From Corallococcus coralloides DSM 2259 (GTDB lineage: Bacteria; Myxococcota; Myxococcia; Myxococcales; Myxococcaceae), in contig NC_017030.1 in NCBI RefSeq assembly GCF_000255295.1, positions 2,542,001-2,606,000 on the forward strand: DNA of 64,000 nt, written 5' to 3'. How positions within the stretch are numbered: position 1 is the stretch's first letter; each line of letters opens with the position of its first letter. Positions 9,769-17,832 of the stretch are shown piece by piece. Under the pieces are notes generated by a model that was not told the DNA's origin, did not search any database, and worked only from the letters and a program-made list of their open reading frames with translations. A program made the position numbers and the translations under genes.

Positions 9769-10621
9769 GCGCGTCCGCCACCGAGCGCGACAGCTCACGC
9801 CACTTCCGCATCGAGCGGCGGAAGTGGTCCTCCGGTGGGTCCCCGATGCCGAAGGTGTGGAGCAGCACGGGGCCCTCGTAGCCGGCCCGGCGCAAGGGGA
9901 GCAGGTACCCGGTCCCCACGTCCAGGTCGCCCCGGTCCAGCGGCTGGATGACCTCGGACCAGGTGGGGGCGTTCGGATCGAACTCGCGCGCGGCGCCGTG
10001 GATGCTCACGAGGGCGAGCTGGGGGGCGGCGGTGGCGATGAGCTCCTCCAGCCGGTCGCGGTTCCCCGCCCTGAGCTCGTGGCAGAGGTGGAGCGAGGTC
10101 TTCAACTGGGGACGGTCGACCGCGGCCATCAGGGCGAGCGACTCCTCGACGTTCTCGAGGGCCTCGCCGTCGTGCGGGTACAGAACGACGTCCACGCCGT
10201 GCGCGGTGGCCAGGTCCACCACGTCACGAACCGAGGCGACCATGGCCGTCTTCGCGTCCGGCGGCCCGCTCAGGATGAGCCAGAGCGCCGTCCGCGTGGG
10301 GGCGAGCGCCGCCAGGATGCTGTTCAGTTCCTCGCGGTCCCAGGCCGTGTCGAAGGGCAGGGCGAAGAGGACGGCGGGAAGCCGCATCCGTCCCGCCTCC
10401 ACCGCGGGCTGGCGGGCAAAGCCGTCAAAGACCTCGTGGCCGGGCCAGAACAGCGTCACCCCGGAGTAGCCGAGCGAGTCGAGCAGCTCCACCTGCGCGG
10501 CCGCCGGCCGCGACTCCAGCGTGAAGTGGAACGCACCGAGCGGAGCGTCGGGTGGCTCCGAGCGCCGTGGCTCGGCGCAGCCCGCGAAGGCCAGGAGCAG
10601 GACGGGCGCGAGCCACTTCAT
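9755..10621 (-). CDS. Lipoprotein with xylose-isomerase-like TIM barrel
   Basis: A 288-residue protein starting MKWLAPVLLLAFAGC, a short lipoprotein signal with Cys at 15. The body reads as a sugar phosphate isomerase/epimerase-type barrel (AP endonuclease 2 superfamily): LLDSLGYSGVTLFWPG, VDVVLYPHDGEALENV, LKTSLHLCHELRAGN and LALVSIHGA carry His/Glu/Asp residues at strand ends, as metal ligands do in this fold. The enzyme would act outside the cytoplasm on a sugar-like substrate. In-frame residues before 10621 were rejected because the lipobox fixes the start. Confidence 0.8.
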   Translation of the reverse strand: MKWLAPVLLLAFAGCAEPRRSEPPDAPLGAFHFTLESRPAAAQVELLDSLGYSGVTLFWPGHEVFDGFARQPAVEAGRMRLPAVLFALPFDTAWDREELNSILAALAPTRTALWLILSGPPDAKTAMVASVRDVVDLATAHGVDVVLYPHDGEALENVEESLALMAAVDRPQLKTSLHLCHELRAGNRDRLEELIATAAPQLALVSIHGAAREFDPNAPTWSEVIQPLDRGDLDVGTGYLLPLRRAGYEGPVLLHTFGIGDPPEDHFRRSMRKWRELSRSVADALRAR

Positions 10622-10789
10622 ACGCAAAGGTGCCTTGCAGTGGAGCCTGTGCAACAGCCTCCCATCGTGGGCCATTTCCGGGCCGCGAACCAGGGCGGGT
10701 TGGGGCAGGATGATCGCCGTCGCTGAAACAGTTCATTCCCCGGTGTTGTTGTTGTCCACGTGGCCGCCCGAGGTGAAGGAGAAGAAGCC

Positions 10790-11569
10790 ATGACCGCACT
10801 GCGCCGCATCACCGTCCCCACGCTGCTCGCCCTGGCCGCGGGGCTGAGCGCCTGCAGCCAGGCCTCCGCCGAGGGGGCCAAGGCCCACGTCATCCAAGGC
10901 AAGGCCGTGGATACCCAGGGCCGCCCGCTGTCCGGGGCGAAGATCATCCTGGATGTCTACAACCACAACGACTCGCTCAACGCGGACCACGCCACCGCCA
11001 CCTACGACGACACCGACAAGAAGGCGCTCACGGACGGCTCCGGCAAGTACTCGGTGTCGTGCGGCCCCGGGGGCTGGCGCGTCTTCGGGATGGTGGAGCG
11101 CAAGTACAACGGAGACACCTTCACCCTGCCGCTGCACCCGGACAATCCGAAGTTCGTTCCGGGCAACGACGGCGGCGTGCGCAACTTCTCCTGGAAGCTG
11201 TCGGGCGCCATCCCCAACGAGCAGGGCGGCGGCTTCTACGGCGGCACGCTGAAGGTGGTCACCACCTACGAGTCCAGCTTCCGCGACGACCAGTACCCGA
11301 ACCTGGAGGTGCAGCTGGAGCCGGTGGGCCCGCTCATCGACGGCAGCGCGGGCAAGAAGCTCACCCTCAAGCCCGACAAGGACGGGGCGATGAAGGACGT
11401 GCCCATCGGCCGCTACAAGGTGCAGGTGCGCCTGGGCGGCAAGCCCGTCACCCTGCGCATCGACGACAACACCAGCCCCTTCAAGGACGTCGCGGTCGTC
11501 GACTTCAAGAGCAAGGCGGACTCCAGCTGGAGCCACTGCACCAACTGCGCCCAACTGGAGCTGCGTTAG
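10790..11569 (+). CDS. Carboxypeptidase-regulatory-like lipoprotein
   Basis: A 259-residue lipoprotein: MTALRR, hydrophobic core, lipobox GLSAC. The N-terminal domain matches the carboxypeptidase regulatory-like/transthyretin fold of dioxygenase-type proteins (GKAVDTQGRPLSGAKIILDV, ALTDGSGKYSV, GGWRVFGMVERKY). The C-terminal half continues as beta strands and ends with a CTNC pair. GGAG within GAAGGAGAAG precedes the ATG at good spacing. The residue pattern HNDSLNADHATATYDD resembles catechol-dioxygenase-like beta folds, but I do not see a complete iron site. Role unknown; extracellular. Confidence 0.75.
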   Translation: MTALRRITVPTLLALAAGLSACSQASAEGAKAHVIQGKAVDTQGRPLSGAKIILDVYNHNDSLNADHATATYDDTDKKALTDGSGKYSVSCGPGGWRVFGMVERKYNGDTFTLPLHPDNPKFVPGNDGGVRNFSWKLSGAIPNEQGGGFYGGTLKVVTTYESSFRDDQYPNLEVQLEPVGPLIDGSAGKKLTLKPDKDGAMKDVPIGRYKVQVRLGGKPVTLRIDDNTSPFKDVAVVDFKSKADSSWSHCTNCAQLELR

Positions 11570-11711
11570 GCGCGGGAGGGGGGCGGAGCCTCTTCAAAAT
11601 CCGCGTGACATCCTCGAGTGACGGATTGCGCACGCGCGCGGCCGGGGGCACAAGGCGCGCGGCGGTCGCCAGGGGCACTCCCGCGCCGGGCCACCGCTCG
11701 CCGGAGGGGAA

Positions 11712-13757
11712 ATGTCCCGCAAGTGGCTCATCGCCGCGGCCGTGTGGCTCGCGGCCTGTAACACGCAGGTTTCCGTCCCAGAGGAGCTCACGGCCAACGC
11801 CACCCGAGAAGAGGTGGTCCAGGGCGAGCTCGAAGTCCGCGTCGTGGACGCGCCGTCGTTCAAGGCCTCACACGAGGAGTACTTCCTCGTCGCCGGGGGG
11901 CGGCATCTGCCGCTGGCCTTCACCGGTGGAGCACCGGAGGGGTTGCGCAGCGGTCAGCGGGTGACGCTGCGCGGAACCCAGGGCGAGCACCGCTTCATGG
12001 CCCGGAGCGTGGAGGTGGACCGCCACGCCGCGGCCGTGCAGACCCCTTCAGGCGCGTGTGGCGTCACCGGGGTGCAGCGCAGCCTCGTCATCCTCGCGGC
12101 CTTCCCCGGCATGCCCCAGCCCGCCGCCACCCCGCAGGGGATCCATGCTGCGTTCTTCTCTACCACGCAGCGCTCGCTGGCGACCTACTGGAGCGAGGTG
12201 TCCGAGGGCCGCACCACCACCACGGGCACCGTGCGGGGCTGGTACACGCTGGACCGCGCCTATTCCTGTTCGGAGACGGACGCCATGCGCGACGCGGCCG
12301 TGCGGGCGGCGGACGCGGACGTGGACTTCCGGCAGTACGACCGCATCTTCATCGTCCATCCCAATCCCACGCAGGGCTGCGCCTACGCGGGGCAGGCCAC
12401 CTTGTCCTGCGGACAGGTCGCGACGGCGGATGGCACCGTGACGGCCTCCACGGCCTGGCTCGTCGCGGACTGGATGACGAGCCACGACACCGCCGTGAAG
12501 CTGGTGACGCATGAGGCAGGTCACAACCTCTCCCTGAACCACGCGAGCTCGCGCGACTTCGGCGCGCAGCCGCTGGGCATGCCGGGCACCCTGGGCGTCA
12601 TCGACGAGTACGGGGACCTCTTCTCGTCGATGGGCGATTGGAACCTGGGCCACTACGCGGCGCCGCACAAGGCGCGCATCGGCTGGCTGGCTCCCTCCGC
12701 GGTGGCCCAGGTGGATGGCACGGGCGGCACCTTCACGCTCGCGCCGGTGGTGGCGTCCGGTGGACTCAAGGCGCTCAAGGTGCGCCGGCGCGCTGGAGCC
12801 AATGACTGGCTCTGGGTGGAGTACCGCCGGCCCGTGGGGCTCTACGAGTCGACGTTGGCGTCCCAGGTGTTCGGCGGCGCGCTCATCCACCTGGCGGACG
12901 CGGACACGCGGGACGGCACCCACCTGCTCGACTTCACGCCGGGGACGTCCTCCTGGAGTGACCCGGCCCTGTTGCCGGGCACGACGTGGAACGACCCGTA
13001 CAGCGACCTCTCCCTCACGGTGGAGGCGGCGACGGCCGCGGGGCTGACGGTGAGCATCCAGTACCGCACGACGACCTGTGTGCAGGCCGTGCCCGAGGTG
13101 CGGGTGACGCCCCTGGAGCCGAGCTTCTGGCCCGGAGCGCGGCCGGAGTTCGCGCTGGAGGTGATCAATCGGGACTCGGTGGGATGCGCGCCGAGCACCT
13201 TCCAGCTCTCCGCCATCGTTCCCCCGGGCTGGGGCGCTGACCCGCTGCCCGCGCAACGCACGATCGCCGCTTCCAGCTCCGACACGCTGGGCCTCCAGAC
13301 GTATGTGCCCTACAGCACGCTGCCCGGGCCCTACACGGCGGGCGTCACCGTCACGCGGGGCAGCCAGAGCGTGCAGGGCACGGCCACGGTGGAGGTCGTC
13401 GAGCGTTGCATCGCGACGCCGCCCACGCTGTCGCTCTCGCCGGCGACCGTGACGGCGGCCCCGGGCTCGGACGTCACGTGGACGGTGAGCGTCACCAACA
13501 ACGACTCCGCTTCGTGCAATTGGGTCTGGTACGACTTTGGGTCCAACCTGCCGGAGGGCTGGGACACGTCCTGGTCCGACTGGGGCGTCAACCTGCCCCC
13601 GGGCGGCGCGTACACCTTCACGATGACCAAGACCGTGCCTCCAGGCGCGCGCGGCACGCACACCGTGGACCTGATCATCCACCAGGAGGACTTCGGCATC
13701 GCGGCCAGCGCCACGGCCACGGTGAACGTGGCCGGCACCACCCCGAGCGCTCGCTGA
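11712..13757 (+). CDS. Secreted M11 (gametolysin)-type metallopeptidase lipoprotein
   Basis: A 681-residue exported protease. The N-terminus is a lipoprotein signal (MSRKWLIAAAVWLAAC). The zinc site HEAGHNLSLNHAS fits the metzincin pattern HExxHxxxxxH with Ser where Gly is usual, and the downstream DLFSSMGDW supplies the Met-turn; the following HYAAPHKARIGWL is characteristic of the M11 family. Residues beyond about 450 form two NEW3/Ig-like domains (EVRVTPLEPSFWPG; LSLSPATVTAAPGSDVTWTV). The ATG follows GGAGGGGA. Predicted to degrade extracellular protein, fitting a predatory lifestyle (inference). Confidence 0.85.
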   Translation: MSRKWLIAAAVWLAACNTQVSVPEELTANATREEVVQGELEVRVVDAPSFKASHEEYFLVAGGRHLPLAFTGGAPEGLRSGQRVTLRGTQGEHRFMARSVEVDRHAAAVQTPSGACGVTGVQRSLVILAAFPGMPQPAATPQGIHAAFFSTTQRSLATYWSEVSEGRTTTTGTVRGWYTLDRAYSCSETDAMRDAAVRAADADVDFRQYDRIFIVHPNPTQGCAYAGQATLSCGQVATADGTVTASTAWLVADWMTSHDTAVKLVTHEAGHNLSLNHASSRDFGAQPLGMPGTLGVIDEYGDLFSSMGDWNLGHYAAPHKARIGWLAPSAVAQVDGTGGTFTLAPVVASGGLKALKVRRRAGANDWLWVEYRRPVGLYESTLASQVFGGALIHLADADTRDGTHLLDFTPGTSSWSDPALLPGTTWNDPYSDLSLTVEAATAAGLTVSIQYRTTTCVQAVPEVRVTPLEPSFWPGARPEFALEVINRDSVGCAPSTFQLSAIVPPGWGADPLPAQRTIAASSSDTLGLQTYVPYSTLPGPYTAGVTVTRGSQSVQGTATVEVVERCIATPPTLSLSPATVTAAPGSDVTWTVSVTNNDSASCNWVWYDFGSNLPEGWDTSWSDWGVNLPPGGAYTFTMTKTVPPGARGTHTVDLIIHQEDFGIAASATATVNVAGTTPSAR

Positions 13758-13764
13758 CGGACGC

Positions 13765-13798
13765 GGCGGTCCGCGTGCTCATCCCAACGCGGACCGCC
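13765..13798. terminator. Bidirectional hairpin terminator
   Basis: A 12-bp perfect repeat GGCGGTCCGCGT / ACGCGGACCGCC with a 10-nt loop, exactly between the convergent protease gene (stop 13757) and beta-barrel gene (stop 13815). Confidence 0.65.
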
Positions 13799-13814
13799 TG
13801 CCTTTCCCCACGGC

Positions 13815-14573
13815 TCAGCGCCAGTGATACAGGAAGGTCGCTCCGGGAACGAAGGCGGGGGCGTCCTGTTGCTGCAATTGCGTTCCGGCGAGGACTCCCA
13901 GGTCCACGGACCAGCGCGGCCCCATGAATCGCGCGCCCGCCGTCGCGAAGGCGAACGCGTCCGCGATGGCCTCCACCGGCGAGATGGCGATCTCCCCCGC
14001 GAAGCCCCAGTGCTCGCTGACGCGCAGGAAGCCTCCCACCATGGGCAGCACCATCACGCTCCCATTCCTGCCCCGCTCCCAGATGTAGATGGGCTGGACC
14101 GTGAGGGAGAGGTTCGCGTCGGCCGTCCCATAGGTGAGGGTGCCGTAGGCGGCGATGGCGTTGTGGAGCCCCCCCGAGCCCGGGAAGTCGCTGTCGTAGG
14201 AGCCGCCCTGCGCGCCGAACGCCAGATGCAGCTTCTCGGTGAGCGGCGTGCTCACCTTGATGCCTCCCATCAGGCTGAAGGACGTGTCGGTGTACACCAG
14301 CTGGAACGGGGCGGCCGTGGCCAGGTGCACGGACACGCGCTCGCTCACGCCCACCTCCGCGACGGTGAAGAAGAACGCCTGCTGTCCGATGAAGCCCTCT
14401 CCCGCATGCAGCGGCAGCGCCGTTGAACCGAGCAGTCCGCGCGTGCGGGCGGGATTCTCGAACCAACCCGGGGCCGATTCCGGAGGCGGCTCGTAAGCCG
14501 GCTCCTCGGCGCTGGCGGAAGCGCCAGGGAGGGCCAGCGACAACATGAGCAAGCAGATGAAACGTGGTGCCAT
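13815..14573 (-). CDS. Outer-membrane beta-barrel-like protein, paralogue B
   Basis: A 252-residue protein with signal peptide MAPRFICLLMLSLALPGASASA. The mature part consists of alternating strands with aromatic girdles (VSVHLATAAPFQLV, LHLAFGAQGGSYD, NLSLTVQPIYIW, WGFAGEIAISPVEA) and ends in the aromatic-terminated strand FLYHWR, all typical of a small outer-membrane barrel. It is 25 bp downstream of a close paralogue sharing the signal peptide, the sequence TRGLLGSTALPLHAGEGF and the C-terminal strand, so the pair arose by tandem duplication and is probably co-transcribed. Pore or structural role unknown. Confidence 0.75.
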   Translation of the reverse strand: MAPRFICLLMLSLALPGASASAEEPAYEPPPESAPGWFENPARTRGLLGSTALPLHAGEGFIGQQAFFFTVAEVGVSERVSVHLATAAPFQLVYTDTSFSLMGGIKVSTPLTEKLHLAFGAQGGSYDSDFPGSGGLHNAIAAYGTLTYGTADANLSLTVQPIYIWERGRNGSVMVLPMVGGFLRVSEHWGFAGEIAISPVEAIADAFAFATAGARFMGPRWSVDLGVLAGTQLQQQDAPAFVPGATFLYHWR

Positions 14574-14598
14574 GATTTCCCCTCAGTGCGCTGCTGGC

Positions 14599-15363
14599 TC
14601 AGCGCCAGTGAAACAGGAACGAGAACCCGGGGAGCACGGAGGGCTTGTCCGTGTCCTTCCATTGCTGCTCGCCGAGGAGCCCCAGGTCCAGGGACCACTG
14701 GCGCCCCATGAACCGCGCGCCTGCCGTCGCGAAGCCGAACGTGCCGCTGATGCCCGAGACCGGTGAGAGCGCGACCTCCCCCGCGAGGCCCCACCGCTCT
14801 CCCAGCCGGATGAAGCCGCCCAGCATGGGCAGGACCATCAGGCTTCCGGAGTGGTAGGTCCCCCAGGCGAGGAAGGGCCGGACCGTGAGCGACAGATGGG
14901 CGTCGGGCGTCCCATAGGTGAGGATGCCGTAGACCGAGACGGCGTTGAGCGTGTCCACCAGATATTGGCCGGTGTCGAAGCTGCCGCCCTCGACGCCGAA
15001 CGCCAGGTGCAGCCGCTCTGACAGCGGTTGCGCGACCTTGATGCCCCCGATGAGGCTGAAGGGGACGTCGTCGAAGGCCCGGCCCATCGAGTAGACGAAG
15101 GCGGCCGTGGCCACGTTCACGGACACGCGCTCGCTCAGGCCCACCTCCGCGACGGTGGCGAGGAGCGCCTGTTGTCCGACGAAGCCCTCTCCCGCATGCA
15201 GCGGCAGCGCCGTTGAGCCGAGCAGTCCGCGCGTGCGGGTGGGGTTCTCGAACCACCCCCGAGCCGAGGCCGGAGGAGGCTCGGAAGCCGGCTCCCCGGC
15301 GCTGGCGGAAGCGCCAGGGAGGACCAGCGACAACATGAGCAGGCAGATGAAACGTGGCGTCAT
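14599..15363 (-). CDS. Outer-membrane beta-barrel-like protein, paralogue A
   Basis: A 254-residue paralogue of the downstream gene. It starts MTPRFICLLMLSLVLPGAS (signal peptide) and keeps the same block order: TRGLLGSTALPLHAGEGF, VAEVGLSERVSVNVATA, SLIGGIKVAQPLSERLHLAF, LTYGTPDAHLSLTV, ATAGARFMG, and final strand FLFHWR. The ATG at 15363 was chosen because it matches the paralogue start; a longer frame upstream lacks a leader. First gene of the two-gene unit; its promoter should lie in the long gap upstream. Confidence 0.75.
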   Translation of the reverse strand: MTPRFICLLMLSLVLPGASASAGEPASEPPPASARGWFENPTRTRGLLGSTALPLHAGEGFVGQQALLATVAEVGLSERVSVNVATAAFVYSMGRAFDDVPFSLIGGIKVAQPLSERLHLAFGVEGGSFDTGQYLVDTLNAVSVYGILTYGTPDAHLSLTVRPFLAWGTYHSGSLMVLPMLGGFIRLGERWGLAGEVALSPVSGISGTFGFATAGARFMGRQWSLDLGLLGEQQWKDTDKPSVLPGFSFLFHWR

Positions 15364-15707
15364 GGGTTCCCCGTCATGGAGGCACACCCCATACGCAACC
15401 ACCATGCCAGGATGGTTGTGCTCAGGACGCGGGGAGGCAGTGCGCCACCGCGGTCAGCGGATGGCTGACAGGCGCGTCATGCCGCCACGGATTCCCAGCG
15501 AGGACACCCGGCCCGTGAGCCGGTCGACCTGCCCGCCCCTCTCCGGCCGCGGTGTCACCGGAAGCGGAAAGTCTCCCAGGACCTCCAATGCGTTCGCGCA
15601 GCGCTCGGGGGCTCGCATCCGGTGTCATCGGGCATGGGGACGGGAGCCGCCAACCCAAGGCCACACGGCTCAGGCCCCTGGGCGCTGGACGCTTCGTGTC
15701 TGGCGAA
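15364..15707. other. Gene-poor gap
   Basis: 344 bp between the beta-barrel gene start and the ridA stop. A 103-codon open frame exists on the minus strand (15422-15733) but overlaps ridA, lacks a ribosome site and has no recognisable sequence, so I do not call it. The inverted repeat CAACCA/TGGTTG lies near 15397-15420. Otherwise nothing is seen. Confidence 0.4.
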
Positions 15708-16100
15708 TCATGGCACGTAGGCGATGCAATCAATCTCCACGCGCAGGCCCGCGTCTGGCAGCGCGGACACCTGCACGGTGGTGCGCGCGGGCCGGTGTCC
15801 GGCGAAGACGCGCTCGTAGACGGCGTTCATCCGGGCGAACTCCTGCATGTCCACCAGGAAGACGCCGCAGCGCAGGACATGCTGGAGGCTGGAGCCGCCG
15901 GCCACGAGGATGCGCTCCAGGTTGCGCAGCACCTGCTCCGTCTGCGCTTCGATTCCCTCCGCCTGCACGCCGGTCGCAGGGTCCGTGGCGGCCTGTCCGG
16001 AGATGAAGAGCAGCCGGTCCAACTGCATGCCGGGAGAGTACGGGCCCGCGGGCTTGGGCAGTCCAGGCGCGACGATGGGTTGATGCTTCGCTGACGTCAT
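15708..16100 (-). CDS. ridA: RidA-family enamine/imine deaminase
   Basis: A 130-residue protein matching the YjgF/YER057c/UK114 family at its usual length. RidA hydrolyses reactive 2-aminoacrylate and related enamines made by PLP enzymes, protecting the cytosol. Family blocks are PKPAGPYSPGMQ at the start, LLFISGQAATDPATG, EAQTEQVLRNLERIL and the end block RTTVQVSALP...VEIDCIA, including the conserved Arg105-type residue before the TTVQV strand and the final acidic residue. The gene lies 44 bp after an alpha/beta hydrolase gene on the same strand, so both are probably one transcript. Confidence 0.92.
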   Translation of the reverse strand: MTSAKHQPIVAPGLPKPAGPYSPGMQLDRLLFISGQAATDPATGVQAEGIEAQTEQVLRNLERILVAGGSSLQHVLRCGVFLVDMQEFARMNAVYERVFAGHRPARTTVQVSALPDAGLRVEIDCIAYVP

Positions 16101-16144
16101 GGGATTGCTCCTTGAAAGGCCTGATTGCCTCCGGACCCTGCACT

Positions 16145-16870
16145 TCAGGGCAGGAGGAAGCGTGACAGCCAGTCCGCCGCGTCGCGGGTCGCCTCGTGCC
16201 AGTCCGCTTCTCGCATCATGTGGCCGGACTCCGGGAACTCGCGGTGGCGCAGCCGCTCCGGAGCCTGGGCGTAGAGGGGCTCCAGCTGTGCGTGGAGCGC
16301 CTTCGCGGGGCCGGGAGGCACCACGTCGTCCTGCCCTCCGGTCTGGCTGAAGAGGGCCGTGGGGAAGAAGCGCTCCAGGTGGCGGTGCGGGCTGGCCGGC
16401 CTGGGCAGCCCCCACTCCGGTGAGCCGAGGAACGGCACGGCGGCGCGCAGCCGCTGCTCCCGCACGAGCGCCGCGTAGGTGATGTAGCCGCCCAGGGAGA
16501 CACCGCCGATTCCCAGGCGAGCCGGGTCGGCGCCGTGCTCCCCCACCAGCGCATCGAGCAGGGCGGACACCTCGCTCGCGGTGGACTCGACCACGTCGAG
16601 GAACTCCTCCATCCAGCGAGGATTCCCCTCGGCGAAGCGCGCGTCGAAGTCCGGGAAGCGGCGCTCGCCGTGTCCCACGGCGTCCACCCCCACCGCGAAG
16701 AGTCCCTGGTCCGCGAAGAGCCGCAGCTCGCGCTCGTGGACCTCCTTGCCCCCGCCCAGGCCGTGGAAGAAGAGGACCACGCCCCGGCGGAGCGCTTCGG
16801 TCCTCGACCCCTGGTGGACGCCCAGCACCGGGGCCCGGGCCAGGACGAAGCGTGACGTGTGGAGGCTCAT
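16145..16870 (-). CDS. Alpha/beta hydrolase (dienelactone/prolyl-oligopeptidase type)
   Basis: A 241-residue cytosolic serine hydrolase. VVLFFHGLGGGKE is the oxyanion strand, GIGGVSLGGYI holds the nucleophile elbow GVSLG, SQTGGQDDVVPP the acid and FPESGHMMRE the catalytic His, so the triad is complete. The substrate is not predictable; size and motifs resemble YitV-like esterases. It is first in an operon with ridA (44 bp) and starts only 32 bp from the divergent macrodomain gene, so the two promoters must overlap or lie inside coding sequence. Confidence 0.88.
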   Translation of the reverse strand: MSLHTSRFVLARAPVLGVHQGSRTEALRRGVVLFFHGLGGGKEVHERELRLFADQGLFAVGVDAVGHGERRFPDFDARFAEGNPRWMEEFLDVVESTASEVSALLDALVGEHGADPARLGIGGVSLGGYITYAALVREQRLRAAVPFLGSPEWGLPRPASPHRHLERFFPTALFSQTGGQDDVVPPGPAKALHAQLEPLYAQAPERLRHREFPESGHMMREADWHEATRDAADWLSRFLLP

Positions 16871-16902
16871 GGTCGACTCCTTCCAGTGTTAAACCCCAGG
16901 CC

Positions 16903-17499
16903 ATGCTCCTCGAGAAGCTCTACCTCATCGACCGTTCACCACAGTTGGTGCGGGCCTGGACGGAAGCCTTCGAGCCATTCGACTTCGTCGCTGTGCGGGA
17001 GGAGGACTTCTTCGCCATTCCGGCGGACGCCATGGTCAGTCCGGCCAACAGCTTCGGCATCATGGACGGCGGACTGGACCTGGCGATCCGCGACACCCTG
17101 GGCCTCCAGGTCCAGGAGGCCGTGCAGCGCGCCATCCTGGCGGAGCACCACGGCGAGCTTCCCGTCGGCGCCGCGGTGGTCGTCCCCTCCGGTGACACGC
17201 GCTGGCCGTTTCTCGTGGCCGCGCCGACCATGCGCATCCCGGAGAGCGTAGCGCAGACGGTCCACGCCTACCTCGCGTTCCGCGCCGTCCTGCTCGCCGT
17301 GAAGCGCCACAACCAGGCCGCGGGCGCTCCGGTCATCCGCACCCTGGTCTGCCCGGGGCTCGGCACCGGCATTGGCGGGATGGATGTCCGGCGCTGCGCC
17401 GTCCAGATGCGGATGGCGTTGATGCACGTCCTCGACCCCGCGCGCATCCCGTCCTTCCGGGACATCCACCTCGTGCACCGGGCGATGCGCTCCGTATAG
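16903..17499 (+). CDS. Macrodomain protein (ADP-ribose binding)
   Basis: A 198-residue single-domain protein. The macro fold is shown by the ADP-ribose loop DAMVSPANSFGIMDGGLDLAIRD (Asn-containing phosphate loop 1) and LVCPGLGTGIGGM (loop 2). Such proteins bind or hydrolyse ADP-ribose derivatives. The internal ATG at 16903 was chosen because it opens the predicted first strand (LEKLYLIDRS); no good ribosome site precedes it, and a start at 16852 would run into the divergent hydrolase. The neighbouring hydrolase and RidA suggest metabolite damage control, which is inference. Confidence 0.85.
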   Translation: MLLEKLYLIDRSPQLVRAWTEAFEPFDFVAVREEDFFAIPADAMVSPANSFGIMDGGLDLAIRDTLGLQVQEAVQRAILAEHHGELPVGAAVVVPSGDTRWPFLVAAPTMRIPESVAQTVHAYLAFRAVLLAVKRHNQAAGAPVIRTLVCPGLGTGIGGMDVRRCAVQMRMALMHVLDPARIPSFRDIHLVHRAMRSV

Positions 17500-17832
17500 A
17501 CATGCGCTCAACGCGCAACACGTGAATCCATGGCTTGAGTCGCTTGAGACACCGTGAGGCCAGACGGACCGTGATTCCTGGGGCTATTGACCGTCTGTGA
17601 TGGCTTGCTAGAACGCGCGCCGTGGGTGTGGGGTGAACGCGTGGCCTTCGGGACCTCGCCGCCTCCGCCAGAGGGGGAACCATGCATCGTGGCATCGTAT
17701 GGAGACGCAGGGTCCGCACCCGCGTGAACATGCTGTTCGACCCATGCAACGGGTTGGCTTGTTTCAATGACGAAAGCTTCGCCTGTCTGGATTGAAGGCT
17801 TCGCGGGACTTCCTCTTCACCCCTCCTCATCC
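17500..17832. other. Long upstream region of Ig-like lipoprotein gene
   Basis: 333 bp without a gene. It holds a candidate promoter (17587-17614) overlapped by an inverted repeat CAGACGG / CCGTCTG at 17561-17567 and 17591-17597. Downstream to 17832 I see no further hairpin; the leader would be about 210 nt. Confidence 0.4.
17587..17614 (+). promoter_or_regulatory. Candidate housekeeping promoter
   Basis: TTGACC, 16-bp spacer, TAGAAC, with an extended -10 TG two bases upstream of the -10 hexamer. It would drive the lipoprotein gene starting at 17833. Confidence 0.4.

Noticed and set aside
15422-15733. 103-codon minus-strand frame in the gap before the beta-barrel gene
   Set aside because: Overlaps ridA, has no ribosome site and no recognisable fold or composition of a real protein.
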